Source of the DNA: Trematomus loennbergii
Lineage: Eukaryota > Chordata > Actinopteri > Perciformes > Nototheniidae
Assembly (NCBI GenBank): GCA_012861695.1
Contig: JAAOOA010000538.1
Location: forward strand, 62,001 to 126,000
Direction: 5' to 3'
Length of the DNA: 64,000 bases
Of this stretch, positions 1-10,967 are shown piece by piece; positions within the stretch are counted from its first letter, which is position 1, and each line of letters opens with the position of its first letter. A model generated the notes under the pieces. That model made no database searches. It saw nothing but the letters and a program-made list of their open reading frames with translations, and had not been told where the DNA came from. The position numbers and the translations under genes are program-made.

Positions 1-454
1 GGGGGTGCGGGGGGGGGGAATTGAACCCAGCTCACACTGTCCGCTCCTCGCAGCAGCGAGCCGCACAACGTCCGCCAACACGGCACCCAGACCCCACGCA
101 GCATTCTCATCTGTTTGTCCTTACTGGTGTCATTTTCTGGTTGCTAACGCCATTGTAACACATAATCACTGATGTTCCGCTTTAACGGTGGTGGACTCAT
201 CAGAACAGAGTGGGCGAGCTGACCAATCAGAAACAGTGGGCGAGCTGACCAATCAGAACACAGTGGGCTCACAGGGAGGGGGGGCAGGAGCTCCAACAAG
301 CCGTGTAGGACAGAGAGTGAATACACATACTATACAGAGATGCTGTATGAGAAACCAATGTGAGTTTGGAAAATTGCACAATATAAATCTATTCTAGTAG
401 ACCTCAACAATGGAATTATGATCAGTAGAAATGGCCATGACATGGGACCTTTAA
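1..454. mobile_element. TTAA (Kolobok/T2-like) element, 3' part, cut by window edge
   Basis: The last 250 bases match the right end of the complete element at 48227-49068, including the stretch from the direct word ctatacagagatgctg to the terminal atgacatgggacctttaa. The element ends in TTAA at 451-454. TTAA targets with AAAGG-type termini are known from Kolobok/T2 elements, so this assignment is by terminus only. No coding capacity is seen. The left end lies outside the window. Confidence 0.7.
209..260. repeat. 26-bp tandem duplication inside the TTAA element
   Basis: Two adjacent 26-base units contain gtgggcgagctgaccaatca. The full-length relative at 48227-49068 carries a single ccaatcag-containing unit at the matching place, so the doubling is private to this copy. 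Confidence 0.75.
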
Positions 455-3400
455 ACTAAACATTTTGGTAAAATAATCAATGACGAAGCATTACATTTGT
501 TTTCACTGTAAAGCTGGCTCGTTTAAATGTTGGCAAACTGCTGATGTCGTGTTTCTGAGCCTGCAAGAAGTAAGCACAAGTTTTGAGAGATTTCAGTTTT
601 GAGATAGATTTGATATTATTCATCTTCTGTGCAAAAGTAAAACAGGTGGCTTTAAAAAGGAAGCTTTTTTTCTCATGTCTAATTTCATCCTTTACACTTT
701 TTTCATGCAAAAGGGTTCATTAAGATGAGGAAGAAGAATTAAGGGAAGGAAACAACATTACACGTGTTGATGCACACCTGCACACAAACCACTAAAAGCT
801 CCTTCAAACCCCTGATGAGATCAATGTGCAGAGCTAAAGATTAATGATGCTGCTTGCTTAATAAAGAAATGTCTCAGAGGGGGAAATGTTCATTTTCAGT
901 TTGTCTGTCTCGATGCACTTAGAGCAGACAGCTAGATTTAGGCTCGAGCTAAAATATTAGACTTGATGGTGAGAAGAGTATAAGAAGTTCATCCTGCATG
1001 AATCCCTTCGGTCTGTGCATTATAGGGTGACATGCATGTGTTGCAGTAGCTATAAGGAACAAACATAAGAAATAGCAAAGGTCTTACTGAACCAGTATTT
1101 TCGATGAATGTATTTAATCATTTATAATAAGTTTGGATTAATGACTATTTTGAACTATCCCTCCAATTAAAAAAAAAATATATATATGTGCAATATTCTC
1201 AATGACCTTAATAGTATCTCTGGAAGGACATGTTGCTATTTAATTATTCAAATGTACTTTTCAAAGGCATTAAGCACATGAAGACAACATGAGTGAATGA
1301 CAGTCCTCATAATGCTCAATTAGATACTGGCAATGTATTGAATTTCTTTACCCTTTTTTTTTTCTTTACTCATTTTTAAGGTTGTATTTTTACTGCTCAT
1401 ATAACATTGTTAAATTAAGAAAAAGATCAGTATCTCGTTAAAATAATGAAAAAACTAAAACTAGTTGTCTGTACAAAATAACAACAACTGTAATGTCCAA
1501 AAAGGTTTTGTAGCCTTAAACTAACCCAAGCTTTTTGAGCCAACCCAGACATCCTACAATTCATGGGACGTATGTTACCTTTTCTGGAACAAGCATTGGC
1601 AGTGAACAACATTCAAGTATTTTTACTCTTGATACCAATGGCGGAAGGTGGATACATATCTGTGTGATTTGTATTCATGACGACTCTAGTCATCCCTTGA
1701 CTTTTCCTTAAGCCCCACAAGCAGATCATCTTTTTTTTCTTGTCCTGTGTCCTGGACATTTAATTGATGGACTGACACAAAATAAACAGACAGACAATCA
1801 CAGCTGATTATTGGGTGATTATGGAGAAGTTCAGGTTTTTCCTCAAGTGCTGCCATGAAGTCCAATAGCTTTGCTCGATATGTGTGCTTTATGTTCAATG
1901 CTAATTAGCAACATGACAACATGTCAAACTCACACAGAAAATATGCTAAACATTTGTCTGCTTTACAGTTTATGATGTTTACTCATGAGCATATTAAAAT
2001 GCTTATTTGTACCTCAAATCGCAGCTAAGCCCAAGTAAAGCTTCACAAGGATGAAGCATGGCTGTACCCTCTTCGTCTTGGTCTTCTGAAACCTCCATGA
2101 ACATTTTTTTTGGTTTCTCCTTAATGCACATGACCCTGATTAAGACCTGTTGATGTTGGGGCCACATACGATTAAGGTGATTGACCTTTAACAGGTTTGT
2201 GCTGTCAAGCATCTCACAAGTGTCTGCAGAACTCAGTGGTTATTGCTAATCAATGGAAGCTTCACATTGTAATCATTAACACATGTTTACATTCATAAAT
2301 TTAATCAAGGCATTTCGCTCACTGATTGCATCCAAAGATTTGTATGTGCAGACTTATCACTTTAACTTGCTTTTACGCAATTGCAGTGGCAGTTTTTAAG
2401 CAAGGGCCCTTTCAGCATTGCGTTAAAAAAAACACCCACAAACGTTTTTCACCTTTGTGCCAGCGGTATGTTGTAAATTGTTTTCTAATTCCTTTGGCTT
2501 CAGCTCCATGTGGCTTTCACCCGTGACATCAAGTGTTATATCTCTCTTTTCATTTCCTGTTTAGCATTTGAACAGGCACATTTTGCATCAATTAGCTTTC
2601 AGGATCTTTTACTGGAGACCCATGGATGTGCGTTGCCGCTGCTTAATATTCATCAAAGGTGATATTAGCAATCACATTTTCATTAAAATACATAATTAGC
2701 ATTTCAATAGTCATCCTCTTTTACTAAAACATGTTAGTCATTGATAAAAGCTGTAGGGTAGCAGATCCATGTGCACAAGAAATGCATTTATTTTCGATTT
2801 CAAGAGAAGAACAAAGAAGAAACTATGATATGAACCCACTAGAGTTTGGTTTGTAACAACACAAACTTGAAGGAGAATACATTATGCCTCTACAGGGATG
2901 TGTGTGTGGGGTTCAATATGTTGTTGGGTGAACAGATGTTGTGCAGATTAGAGCGCTGTTGTTCTGGTTGTTTATGTGAATTGGATTTGAGTTGCTGCAC
3001 AGCCATGTGTAGAAGAAATTAAGAAAATTGAAATAATGAGTTTTCTCTGTCATAAGAATGACATGACAAGACATCTTCTGATTCTCTGTCGATCTTGAAA
3101 GAATGATCCATCTTCTTAGATTCCTCCTGAGGTTTCTAACTTTCCTTTTTTTTTGGTTTGAGTTTTTCCTTATCCAAACCAAGGACATTCAAATAGAGAC
3201 TGTCATGTGCTGTAGCCTACATCGTTAACTTGACTTTCCTCACGATGTATTGTGTTAATTGCAACAACAAAGTCCCATAAAAAGGATTATCTAAATGTGT
3301 GAAATCAAAATTTAACATGATTGATTTCACTCATCAGCTTGATCTGTCCCTTTTTTTCAGCTCAATGTCATGACCAGAAGACAATATGATGGAGTTTGTG

Positions 3401-3625
3401 TAGATGTTTCTGAAAGTAAATGTGTGAATACAGGATAGGGCATGAGTTGGTTTACTGTTTGATTATATACAGCATCTAGACTGTTTTTTTGTGTGAAATC
3501 AGCATTTGCAAATTATGTTCAATCACATACTCTTCAAATGTCAAGAATGAACTACCCCACGGATTTTCATATTTCTTGTTGATTTGGAGCCCCTGAATTA
3601 TTTTTTCCGTTCTGAGAAGTACCTG
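455..3625. other. AT-rich unique DNA, no gene seen
   Basis: Only short frames without domain character or paired splice signals are present. I recognise no repeat ends. The part at about 2560-2760 is rich in ATTAGC and TAAT words and is listed as a possible regulatory island in the findings. Confidence 0.5.
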
Positions 3626-3633
3626 ATTGCGAC

Positions 3634-3857
3634 CAGGGCCGTCCCTCCCTACAGGCCGATCATGCAGACTGCATGGGGCCTCACCTTGCGGAGGGGGCCT
3701 CATCTTGCGGAGGGACCGGGAGGGACCGGGAGGGTGCCTCAACTGAGCCGAAAATGCGCTTATGCAGCGCAATTAGTGTGGCGCGGCACGGTTTCGCCGC
3801 TGCGAGGCTCCCCCCGAAACTTTGCGTGGGGCCTCATGTTGGCCAGGGACGGCCCTG
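3634..3857. mobile_element. hAT-type MITE, 224 bp, perfect 8-bp TSD
   Basis: The element starts cagggccgtccct and ends with the inverted form agggacggccctg. It is flanked by a perfect 8-base duplication, attgcgac, at 3626-3633 and 3858-3865. An 8-bp target duplication and a CAGGG-type terminus are the hallmarks of hAT transposons. The body is GC-rich, contains a short repeated ggaccgggag segment, and contrasts strongly with the AT-rich flanks. It has no transposase and was presumably moved by a hAT enzyme in trans. The open frames across it are composition artefacts. Confidence 0.92.
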
Positions 3858-3865
3858 ATTGCGAC

Positions 3866-5565
3866 ACTACAGTCAGTCCACGTTGATTTGTAATATTACA
3901 ATGTACTCCTCGAGGCTGAGTAATAAGAGGTCCAGGATTATGTATGTGCTGTGTTAAAAAGCTTGTATTCTAGTTTTAAATATGGATATGTATCTCTCTA
4001 CAAATGTTTTGAAAACACCATCATGCCCATGTTTTTGTACCTGTATTAACAAAGGGGTGTGGTCCTGAAAATTAAGATTAATCTACAAAGACATCATCTG
4101 TTTCTTTCCCCTTCTGTTTCAAAATACCCACAAAATTGACATGAGCATTTCTTTCTTATCACAATATTCCTCTCTATATTCTCTTGTTCAGGGAGTACTG
4201 TATGTGCTTTTTATGGGACCTATGACAATCATGTTGAAAGTCTGATTTTGGGCCAATCATTTTTCAACCTCGGGTAAGTTATCTCCGGGTAGGCATACCC
4301 AGAATGATATTCACAATGTTAGATGCTTGGTGTTAGATTAAACTCTATTTGACCCGTTGTTTATTCTCAAGAGCTTGGATATTTGCTATCCATGGTCACT
4401 TGTTATTCCGAGGCTCAAGTGAGAGGCAAAGGAGTCCCTCAGGTAAGTAATCATGAAAGGCAACAGCCAGAGGAGGAGGAGCAGATCACCAGAACCAACG
4501 AGAGGCAGAGGAGACTAAAAGCAGAAAAAACGCTTTGTTTTTCTTGTTGAGCAACACCTGCTTAGAGGACTGTTGTAGCGTGATGCATGCTTTGCATCCA
4601 AAGGGACGTAGAGGAGAAACAGCGTTTGTTCCTGGTCACAATGCCACCGCTGCAGGGCTTTGAGAATTGACAGAGAGAGATGCTTGAGGGAAACTCTCAG
4701 TTTCTTGGCAAAGCCTCAAAGGTGTGTTGTTGAATAGGTTTACAGCTGAGCCACTTAAGGCTGCCGAGTTTTTCTCTGAGGCCCTGACACTGAAGGTTTA
4801 TATAAAGTGTATCGAGTTGGCAGTGTAATGGATCTAAAATCCTTGCCCTTTTCATGCAATATTACCTGTGTGATGATCTGTGAAACCAGATAAAGTTGTA
4901 AATGTTATTCTATAAACTGTTTCCATGTCGTACTATTTTCCATAGGCCTGGAAGTATGGCAAGTTTATAAAGCATCAGACCTTTTCATTTTCATATTTTG
5001 TTGAGTCTAGAGGCTTAATGTAGTCTGTGTTATATGATTCAAGGGAAACAATACACTCATTTGGATCCAAAATAAACAGTAAAATGTAGTTAGTACCAAA
5101 AAGGGTTGGCACAATCATTTAATCAGGTATATTATTAGTTAAATTAATTATAATGTAATTATAATTACATAATTGTGTATTATTCGCATAACAGAGGAAA
5201 CAATAAATTGCTGTCAGGGGAATCATACAAAACTGAAGAGGGGCTGAATTCAGAGGTTCTTGAGTCTTTTATAAGGATGATTAATAAGATGAGATGAGAT
5301 TTTGATGGAGGATACTGTTGAGTTGCGTTTAAAGAGCCATGGTCATCAGGTTAAATTGAGATATCAAATTGAGTATTATCGGCATAGCTTTGTTAATACA
5401 TGTAACTTGTAGACGGTAAAAAATAAAACAGTGACCTGTGTCATGACTCTGAGGCATGATCTATGTGTCTTAAAGAAAGTGTTATTCATAACAACATAAC
5501 AACATTCTTGAATCTAAATATGTTCCTCATTTTATAGCAAAAACCATTGCACCAGCAGTAACCCC
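3866..5565. other. Unique DNA, no gene seen
   Basis: No long frame, splice-paired exon or recognisable repeat terminus is visible. An AT-rich stretch around 5120-5190 holds many TAATTA words. Confidence 0.45.
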
Positions 5566-5671
5566 TTAAGGAGCGTCCACACAGCAGCGTTAAAGAAATC
5601 TTGGAGGTGGGCGTATCTGAAGCTTGGGGATTTTTTGCGAGCAACGCGACCAACAACCAATCACATGAATC

Positions 5672-5860
5672 TCACGCCCCCGACATACAAAGCAAAAAAG
5701 CCCGAAGTAAACTGGATATAAACTCCCCAAACAGGCGAAAACCTACCACTGTCTCTGCCACCTCCCTCCATGCCTGGCTCCTCCGGTTTATATCCCGGTA
5801 GGTAAATAGGGACTGGTCATAAAGCACCGGGTGATTCCCTACCGCTAATTTCTCCTCCAT
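5672..5860 (-). pseudogene. MADF-domain N-terminal exon relic of a Harbinger accessory protein
   Basis: The translation begins MEEKLAVGNHPVLYDQSLF and continues through YRD..RRSQAWREVAETV. This is the pattern of a MADF (Myb/SANT-like in ADF) domain: an N-terminal acidic and hydrophobic helix, a P-LYD motif, a Y-D/K cluster and a late AW..VA helix. The homology stops after AETV at a plausible splice donor (gtaggt, minus strand), so the remaining residues are probably intron read-through. In active Harbinger elements such proteins bind DNA and help the transposase. Here only the first exon is kept, so it is presumably non-functional. Confidence 0.7.
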
Positions 5861-6084
5861 TTTTTGGAATATGAGGAAATGACCTGCGGTATGTCTCTCC
5901 CAGCTTACACGCGGTTTGATTGGCTAGCGCTTGAACTGTCAGATTTGCATAAACAGGATTTGATTGGCTGACGCTTCCACCTCAGCCTCAAAAGTTGAAC
6001 ATTGCTCAACTTTTGAATCCTGAAAATCCTGAAAAATCTCCGCTCTGCTTCCCACAATGCAGTTCGGCGAAAAGTGAGGCAAAG

Positions 6085-6092
6085 TGACGTCA
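6085..6092. promoter_or_regulatory. Perfect CRE octamer TGACGTCA in a Harbinger MITE
   Basis: This is a full palindromic CREB/ATF-type site. It is one of five such octamers that I found by eye, and all five lie inside DNA transposons. Binding is not shown. Confidence 0.35.
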
Positions 6093-6371
6093 CCCCATTC
6101 AAAGTGAATGGGCAGAAGCGTTAGAAGATTTTTTTAACGCTGCTGTGTGGACGCTCCGTTATAAATGGCTTGCAGCATCAACACAAAATATCAAGAGTAT
6201 TGCAGAAGGTTGTATTACTGTTGTGCTTTTATTTATGTCTTAATGTGTGCATATGTATAAATGTGTTTGTTGATTGTGTGTGTATAGGATATACATATTT
6301 TTATATATATTTTTAATTGTATTTTTGTATTCGGGATTGTGGGAAACGGTATTTCGATCTCTCTGTCTGTA

Positions 6372-6558
6372 CACACATTACATCACTTGTTAGACGCTTT
6401 TATCCAAAGCGACTTACATACATTTAATACTGTGGGCAATTCCCACAAGACAAGTGTCTTGTCCAAGGACACAGCGGAATGTTGACTTCAGCAGGATTCG
6501 AACCAGTGCCCCCGTGATCCAAAGATCAGCGCACTAACCACTGAGCCACAACCTCCCT
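6372..6558 (-). mobile_element. tRNA-headed SINE with fish-wide conserved core (V-SINE/HE1-like)
   Basis: On the minus strand the unit starts with a tRNA-like head (gtggctcagtggttagtg as A box, then a B box of the form ggttcgaatcc). The conserved core agacgcttttatccaaag follows, written here in plus orientation near the left end. Two relatives lie at 40709-40899 and 46311-46478. The head would supply an internal RNA polymerase III promoter. The copy is too diverged to be a real tRNA gene. Confidence 0.8.
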
Positions 6559-6675
6559 TGATAGGGAAACACACAAACTGAAAGATTGATATAAAGTTGA
6601 CTTTGACTTTGAAGCTGTGCGAAAAACAGAGTTGTGGTCAACATTCCTGAAAGCTGCATTTGCAAAGCACCAATT

Positions 6676-7013
6676 TTAAAGGGGACCTATCATGCAAAAT
6701 GCACTTTTTTATGTCTTTTATACATAAATATGTGTCCCCGGTGTGTCAGGGAACTCACGCAGCGTCAGAAAATAAAACCCTCTCTCTTTTCCTCGGGGGT
6801 ACAACGGAGCTGATCCAGATTTGTGTCCGATATGACGTAATATCGGCGGCGGACCCACAGCACTATCAAAAACGTTGCTATCAAAAACAATGCCCGACGT
6901 GTTTATGGTCGGTGTTTACATTAGCATCGCTAACACTCAGAGCTAACCTGTACTAGAGAGAGCATGTTTGTGAAGAAGCAGGAAATAAAAAGGAACTCAC
7001 CTTGTGGTATAAC
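6676..7013. mobile_element. TTAA (Kolobok/T2-like) element, left part, split by a hAT insertion
   Basis: It begins TTAA followed by aggggacctatcatgc, the same left end as the complete copies at 18879 and 42402. Similarity holds for roughly 100 bases and then gives way to a different interior. It is interrupted at 7014 by a hAT element whose 8-bp duplication is perfect, and its sequence resumes at 9738. The best candidate for its right end is at 14421, but this pairing is an inference. Confidence 0.75.
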
Positions 7014-7267
7014 CAGTACTCGAGTTGAGGGGGATGAGGGGGGATGGCATCCCCCCTGAAATAAAAATGGTCAAAATCATCCCCCTTCTAAAACTGCCCC
7101 CAAATCCCCCTTTCCATCCCTTATGTTATTTTATCAATGAACGTGGCATTGGTATTACTGCTATTTCAACATTCATTTTGCGCATATTGAGTAAAATACT
7201 GTGGGCGAGGGAGCACGCACACATGCAATGACATTTTTACCAAGTCACTGACGCTATGCTATGCGAG

Positions 7268-8342
7268 CAGTGGCGTTTTTATATGTACAAAAGTGGTGGG
7301 GCACAAAAACTTAGATGTCTATATATAAGCTTCTGCAGTGACGTGCAGTGAGGTTCATGGCTAGTGAGGCACTGGCACTGACTCTTCAGGTTTACAAATA
7401 TTATATTTTGACCTAAACCAAATATATATTATTTTCAAAAGCTTTTTTTGTCTGATGCTTCGATTAATTTTAAACAGACAGTTCAACAAAAGGACACCCA
7501 AAAAATGTAATTTTATCATTTAAATATTGAATTGTTCTATCTTAGTAAGATCCCATTTTCAATAAAATGGCGGTCTTACCTTGACTTGAAGATGAAGTCC
7601 ATTTGCCTATCCTTCTGGACAAACATTTCTATTACTTTTTTGTAAAAGTCCTCCTTATCTTCTTGTAGTTTCAAAAGTCTATCATAAATCTAATCCATAG
7701 ATTTATGATAAAAAAATTATAAAAGTAGGGTAGACATGTGGATGTTATCCGGCTAATCAAAACGTGCATTTATCTAACAGGTACGTTTCCCACAGATCTT
7801 ATTTCGAGCTATTTTCTAAAATCCTCTGGAGAAATCTCATTGCTTACTTCCTGGTTTTAGGACGCGCCACTGCAGCTCTCTCGTCTCCTCTTCAAGCACC
7901 ACACTTTTTGCGGCACACGTACTTACAGCCAATCAGCTCTGAATGATTTGAGATGACGTATGGTGGGGATGGTAGCTCCGTGCCCCTCTGGTCATTATTT
8001 TTTTGCCACACACATTACATTACAAAATACTCTGAGCATGCGCAGTGTAGTTTTTACAGTCACCGTTCATTCACAGCGAGAGGAAGGGGCATAATCAGGT
8101 TTTGTCCCACATGGCTCTAAACAGCTCAATAGGCACACACTGTGACTGTAGACACACTAATTAGAAGAACACAGACTAAAACAGCAATGTACAGACGAAT
8201 CAGATGATTAAACATGATCTTAAAATATATTTTATATTTTTTTTATTTATTTTTTTGCATTTTTGTAATCATTATTTGTAATACTTTCTGCTGACACTAG
8301 GTGGGGCTGTGCCTACCTGCCCCTAATGACCAGTCGCCACTG
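7268..8342. mobile_element. Second hAT element nested in the first
   Basis: It starts cagtggcgtttttat and ends with the inverted terminus gtcgccactg. The flanks tatgcgag (7260-7267) and tatgtgag (8343-8350) form an 8-bp target duplication with one mismatch. Its age must be less than that of the enclosing element, which it interrupts upstream of that element's first exon. The interior resembles other hAT material: a minus-strand stretch near 7580-7670 can be read as coding ending at a gtaaga donor. No intact transposase is present. Confidence 0.85.
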
Positions 8343-8421
8343 TATGTGAGTGCCGTGATGTGCCCGTTTGATTGATGCCAGAAGCTGCATAGCAGCACTA
8401 GCGCAGGTAACGGTCATCACA

Positions 8422-8494
8422 ATGGCCAAGCGACCAGGAGGACAACGCAATCTGAGGGACTTCATATTTAAAAAGACTAAAAATAACATTTCAG
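8422..8494 (+). pseudogene. First exon relic of a hAT transposase gene
   Basis: A start codon opens a 24-codon exon, MAKRPGGQRNLRDFIFKKTK and a few more residues, ending at a consensus splice donor (gtaagt at 8495). A short basic leader with LRDFxFKK is typical of first exons in vertebrate hAT transposase genes related to KIAA1586-like proteins; that comparison is from memory. It is too short for the open-frame list and was found by reading the splice donor. The downstream exon with the catalytic core is deleted. Confidence 0.6.
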
Positions 8495-8649
8495 GTAAGT
8501 CAAGAGTCAGTAATCGTAGTCATTACTCATTACTTTAGTCACCAAAGGTGGAATCTATGGACATAAGCAGCAATAACAACTTAGTTTGGAGTTTAGCTAC
8601 GTTTTTCTCTCGTGTTAGCTAGCTGGTAAGACTCAAAACTGTTGATGAA

Positions 8650-8964
8650 ATGATACCACCAGCACCAGAAGAGCTGAAACCCCTCCTTCAAGCAGTGAAC
8701 ACTCTGGTAATCTCCACAGCTGAGTGTGAACGTGGGTTTAGTCAGATGAACATGTTAACCACAACTAGAAGCTCCCTAGAGGTAAAAAGCATGTCAGCCT
8801 TGCTTTTCATCAAGTGTGTTGGCCCTCCACTGAACAAGTTCAGACCAGATGTATATGTCAAGACTTGGCTTCAAAGCCATTGCTTAGCTAACAATCCGAA
8901 AGCAAGAGCCAGAAAAATTGAGACCAAAAAGCATGATTATGAAAATCTTTGGAAACTTCTATGA
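8650..8964 (+). pseudogene. hAT transposase C-terminal dimerisation domain relic
   Basis: The 104-residue frame contains STAECERGFSQMNMLTTTRS, followed by L-V-ALLFIK-G-PL-F and a P-Y-K-WL segment. This is the hAT family C-terminal dimerisation region: the ERxFSxMN...TxxRxxL motif with a following helical tail. The catalytic DDE residues lie upstream in active enzymes and are absent here. The frame ends in a stop at 8962-8964 and a polyadenylation-like aataaaa follows near 9139. It lies in the internally deleted hAT element at 7014-9729 and cannot encode an active enzyme. Confidence 0.85.
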
Positions 8965-9737
8965 GATGGGGAGAGTGGAGTAGGCAGCCATTGACAAAAT
9001 TGGTCCTATTTTGTATTATCTGTATAATCTTTTAATATATTTTCATATTTTGTAAACAATTTCAATTTGCACTTAATGCCCTGTTAAAAAAAGTAACATT
9101 GGGAATGTTAACATAAAAGATTTGTATTTGAACTGCAATAAAATGATGACGGATCAATTTTGTTCTAATTTTTTTCCTCCATTTTTTCATGAAGTGTTAC
9201 ATTTACATAATGATTTAATTAATCACGATACAAAATTAACCCTTTAGATACCAGTTTTGATCGTATACCAGTATCTGCTTTTTGGAAAAAATACACTATA
9301 ATTCAATATTCTAAAAACAAATTTGACTTTATTATTAGTATCATCAGCTGATCCATCTGAATAATAAATGAGGGACTGTTAACCTACAAGATTTGTACCA
9401 TAGACTTCCATTAGAACCACATTTTTTGTATCCCTCCCCCCCTTTAAATTAAAGTGAAAAAAAGATTTTGCACTAATTGTCCTCTGCATTTGACCCTAAA
9501 TGTTAGTGGTGCCATGGCAGCCCGGGGACCGACTCTAATTCTGAGGTGCCTTGGTCAAGAGCAATGACAGGAGTATCTGAACATCCATAACATGCATGTT
9601 GTTTTAGGAGTATAATAATTATCTTTATGCTGGTTGGTCTCCCACCCTCTGCGGGTTATCAGCTAAAATGATGTCCCCATATGATAAAATCCACCATCCC
9701 CCTGATTTATTTTTACAACTTGAGTACTGGGTATAAC

Positions 9738-9905
9738 CGGCAAGAGAGAAAGCCTTTGAGCTCCATACTGTTTCAGAAATAATCCTTGATCTAATAATCC
9801 TTGTGTTTCATCACCGCAGCATTTTAAACAGTATCTGCCAGGTCCAGCCTGTCCTCCTACAAAAAACGACCATATAGGTCGATTGTTCAGCAGCTTATTA
9901 CGACC
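9738..9905. mobile_element. Continuation of the split TTAA element; forms an inverted arm
   Basis: The sequence resumes right after the hAT duplication at 9730-9737. Read on the minus strand, it runs as an open frame into the word ccacaaggtgagttcc across the old insertion point, which looks like an exon-donor junction. The bases at about 9833-9905 are an imperfect inverted match of 14015-14085, with gaacaatcgacctat and tggtcgt in both. The encoded peptide (GGQAGPGRYCLKCCGD) is not recognised. Confidence 0.5.
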
Positions 9906-9976
9906 CAAATTTAAAACATATAATTAATAAATGGGTGAAAATGGCTTCTGTCATCAGTAAAGTGGAACTTCTGTGT

Positions 9977-10164
9977 GAACTATTCATATCTTAAACTGCA
10001 CTGTAACTTTGTATTCATGTATTTTTTATTTAATGTTTATTTTATTATCTTTTCTTTTTAATGACTGTTTTTAAATGCCTTTGTCTGAATGTCTTTCATT
10101 TTTGTAAAGCACCTTGAATTGCATTCAAGTGTTGAAAGGTGCTATATAAATAAACTTGCCTTGT
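9977..10164 (+). mobile_element. 5'-truncated L2 LINE: 3' UTR only
   Basis: This matches the 3' UTR of the L2 element at 61300-63350 base for base over long stretches: tcttaaactgcactgtaac, then a T-rich block, then ggtgctatataaataaac and a ttgcc terminus. It begins just downstream of where the ORF stop would be. Severe 5' truncation is usual for LINE copies made by target-primed reverse transcription. Confidence 0.85.
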
Positions 10165-10339
10165 GTCCATAATGGGCAGCATTAATATACCCACATGACA
10201 GCTAAGGTCAGAAGAGCTTTATTTAACAGCTGGTCTTATGTCTGTGACCCCTCCTGTTGTTAATTGATAAGCCTGAAACATGCACTTGTCAAGGTTCAGA
10301 GGCAAATTTTTCCAATATGACAGTAGCCATCGATCATCT

Positions 10340-10385
10340 TAAGATAAGATAAGATAAGATATACTTTATTGATCCCAAGTTGGCA
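10340..10385 (-). repeat. (AAGAT)n plus atactttattgatccc: LINE 3' tail, minus strand
   Basis: Read on the minus strand this is gggatcaataaagtat followed by a pentamer repeat, the form of the 3' tail of fish CR1/L2/Rex-type LINEs. Its extent toward 10487 is unclear. Confidence 0.45.
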
Positions 10386-10503
10386 TACTTTGTTCTACTC
10401 CACTACAATTCAGAGGTTAACCTGGTATTTTTACTCCACTACATTTATTTTAGTTACTTTGCAGATTCTGATTAATGATGTGAAATATACGGTGGCCAGG
10501 AAG

Positions 10504-10967
10504 TGCAAGACACCACAGCATTCACAAAACACCACAGCATTTCAGAAAACACACAGCATTTCACAAAACACCACAGCATTTCAGAAAACACAACAGCATT
10601 TCACAAAACACCACAGCATTTCACAAAACACAACAGCATTTCAGAAAACACACAGCATTTCAAAACACAACAGCATTTCAAAACGCCGCAGCATTTCACA
10701 AAACCCACAGCATTTCACAAAACACCACAGCATTTCAGAAAACACACAGCATTTCACAAAACACACAGCATTTCACAAAAACAACAGCATTTCAGAAAAC
10801 ACACAGCATTTCAGAAAACAACAGCATTTCAGAAAACACACAGCATTTCAGAAAACAACAGCATTTCAGAAAACAACAGCATTTCAAAACACAACAGCAT
10901 TTCACAAAACACCACAGCATTTCACAAAACACCACAGCATTTCAGAAAACACACAGCATTTCACATT
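10504..10967. repeat. Minisatellite arm, left: about 24 units of 16-20 bp
   Basis: Units alternate between forms ending in cagaaaa, cacaaaa and caaaa, with cac, caac or cacac spacers. Because the unit lacks stop codons, three overlapping frames stay open here and in the other arm. These are not genes. The array superficially recalls short repeats of a CRISPR, but there are no spacers and no cas genes. Confidence 0.9.

Larger units (their letters stand above)
5569..6158. mobile_element. PIF/Harbinger-type MITE carrying a MADF exon relic
   Basis: Long inverted ends begin ggagcgtccacacagcag on the left and mirror it as ctgctgtgtggacgctcc on the right. The trinucleotide TTA flanks both sides (5566-5568 and 6159-6161), matching the TWA target preference of PIF/Harbinger elements. 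Autonomous members of that superfamily encode a transposase plus a Myb/MADF-like DNA-binding protein. The minus-strand frame inside this copy is a MADF-like exon, which agrees with that origin. No transposase remains. Confidence 0.85.
7014..9729 (+). mobile_element. hAT transposon, internally deleted, with a second hAT element nested inside
   Basis: The left end is cagtactcgagttgaggg and the right end is the inverted match, caacttgagtactg. A perfect 8-base target duplication, ggtataac, flanks it at 7006-7013 and 9730-9737. Two coding relics survive on the plus strand: a first exon at 8422-8494 and the transposase C-terminus at 8650-8964. The central transposase core is missing. Of the 2716 bases, about 1.08 kb belong to the nested element at 7268-8342. 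C-rich and G-rich runs adjoin both ends. Confidence 0.9.

Noticed and set aside
3584..3886. 100-codon frame across the small hAT MITE
   Set aside because: It spans both transposon ends and the flanking duplication, so it cannot be an old gene.
6480..6556. tRNA gene on the minus strand
   Set aside because: The A and B boxes belong to a SINE head followed by the SINE core; two more copies have the same arrangement.
10504..10967. CRISPR-like repeat array
   Set aside because: Units are contiguous with no spacers, variable in length and in a vertebrate transposon context.
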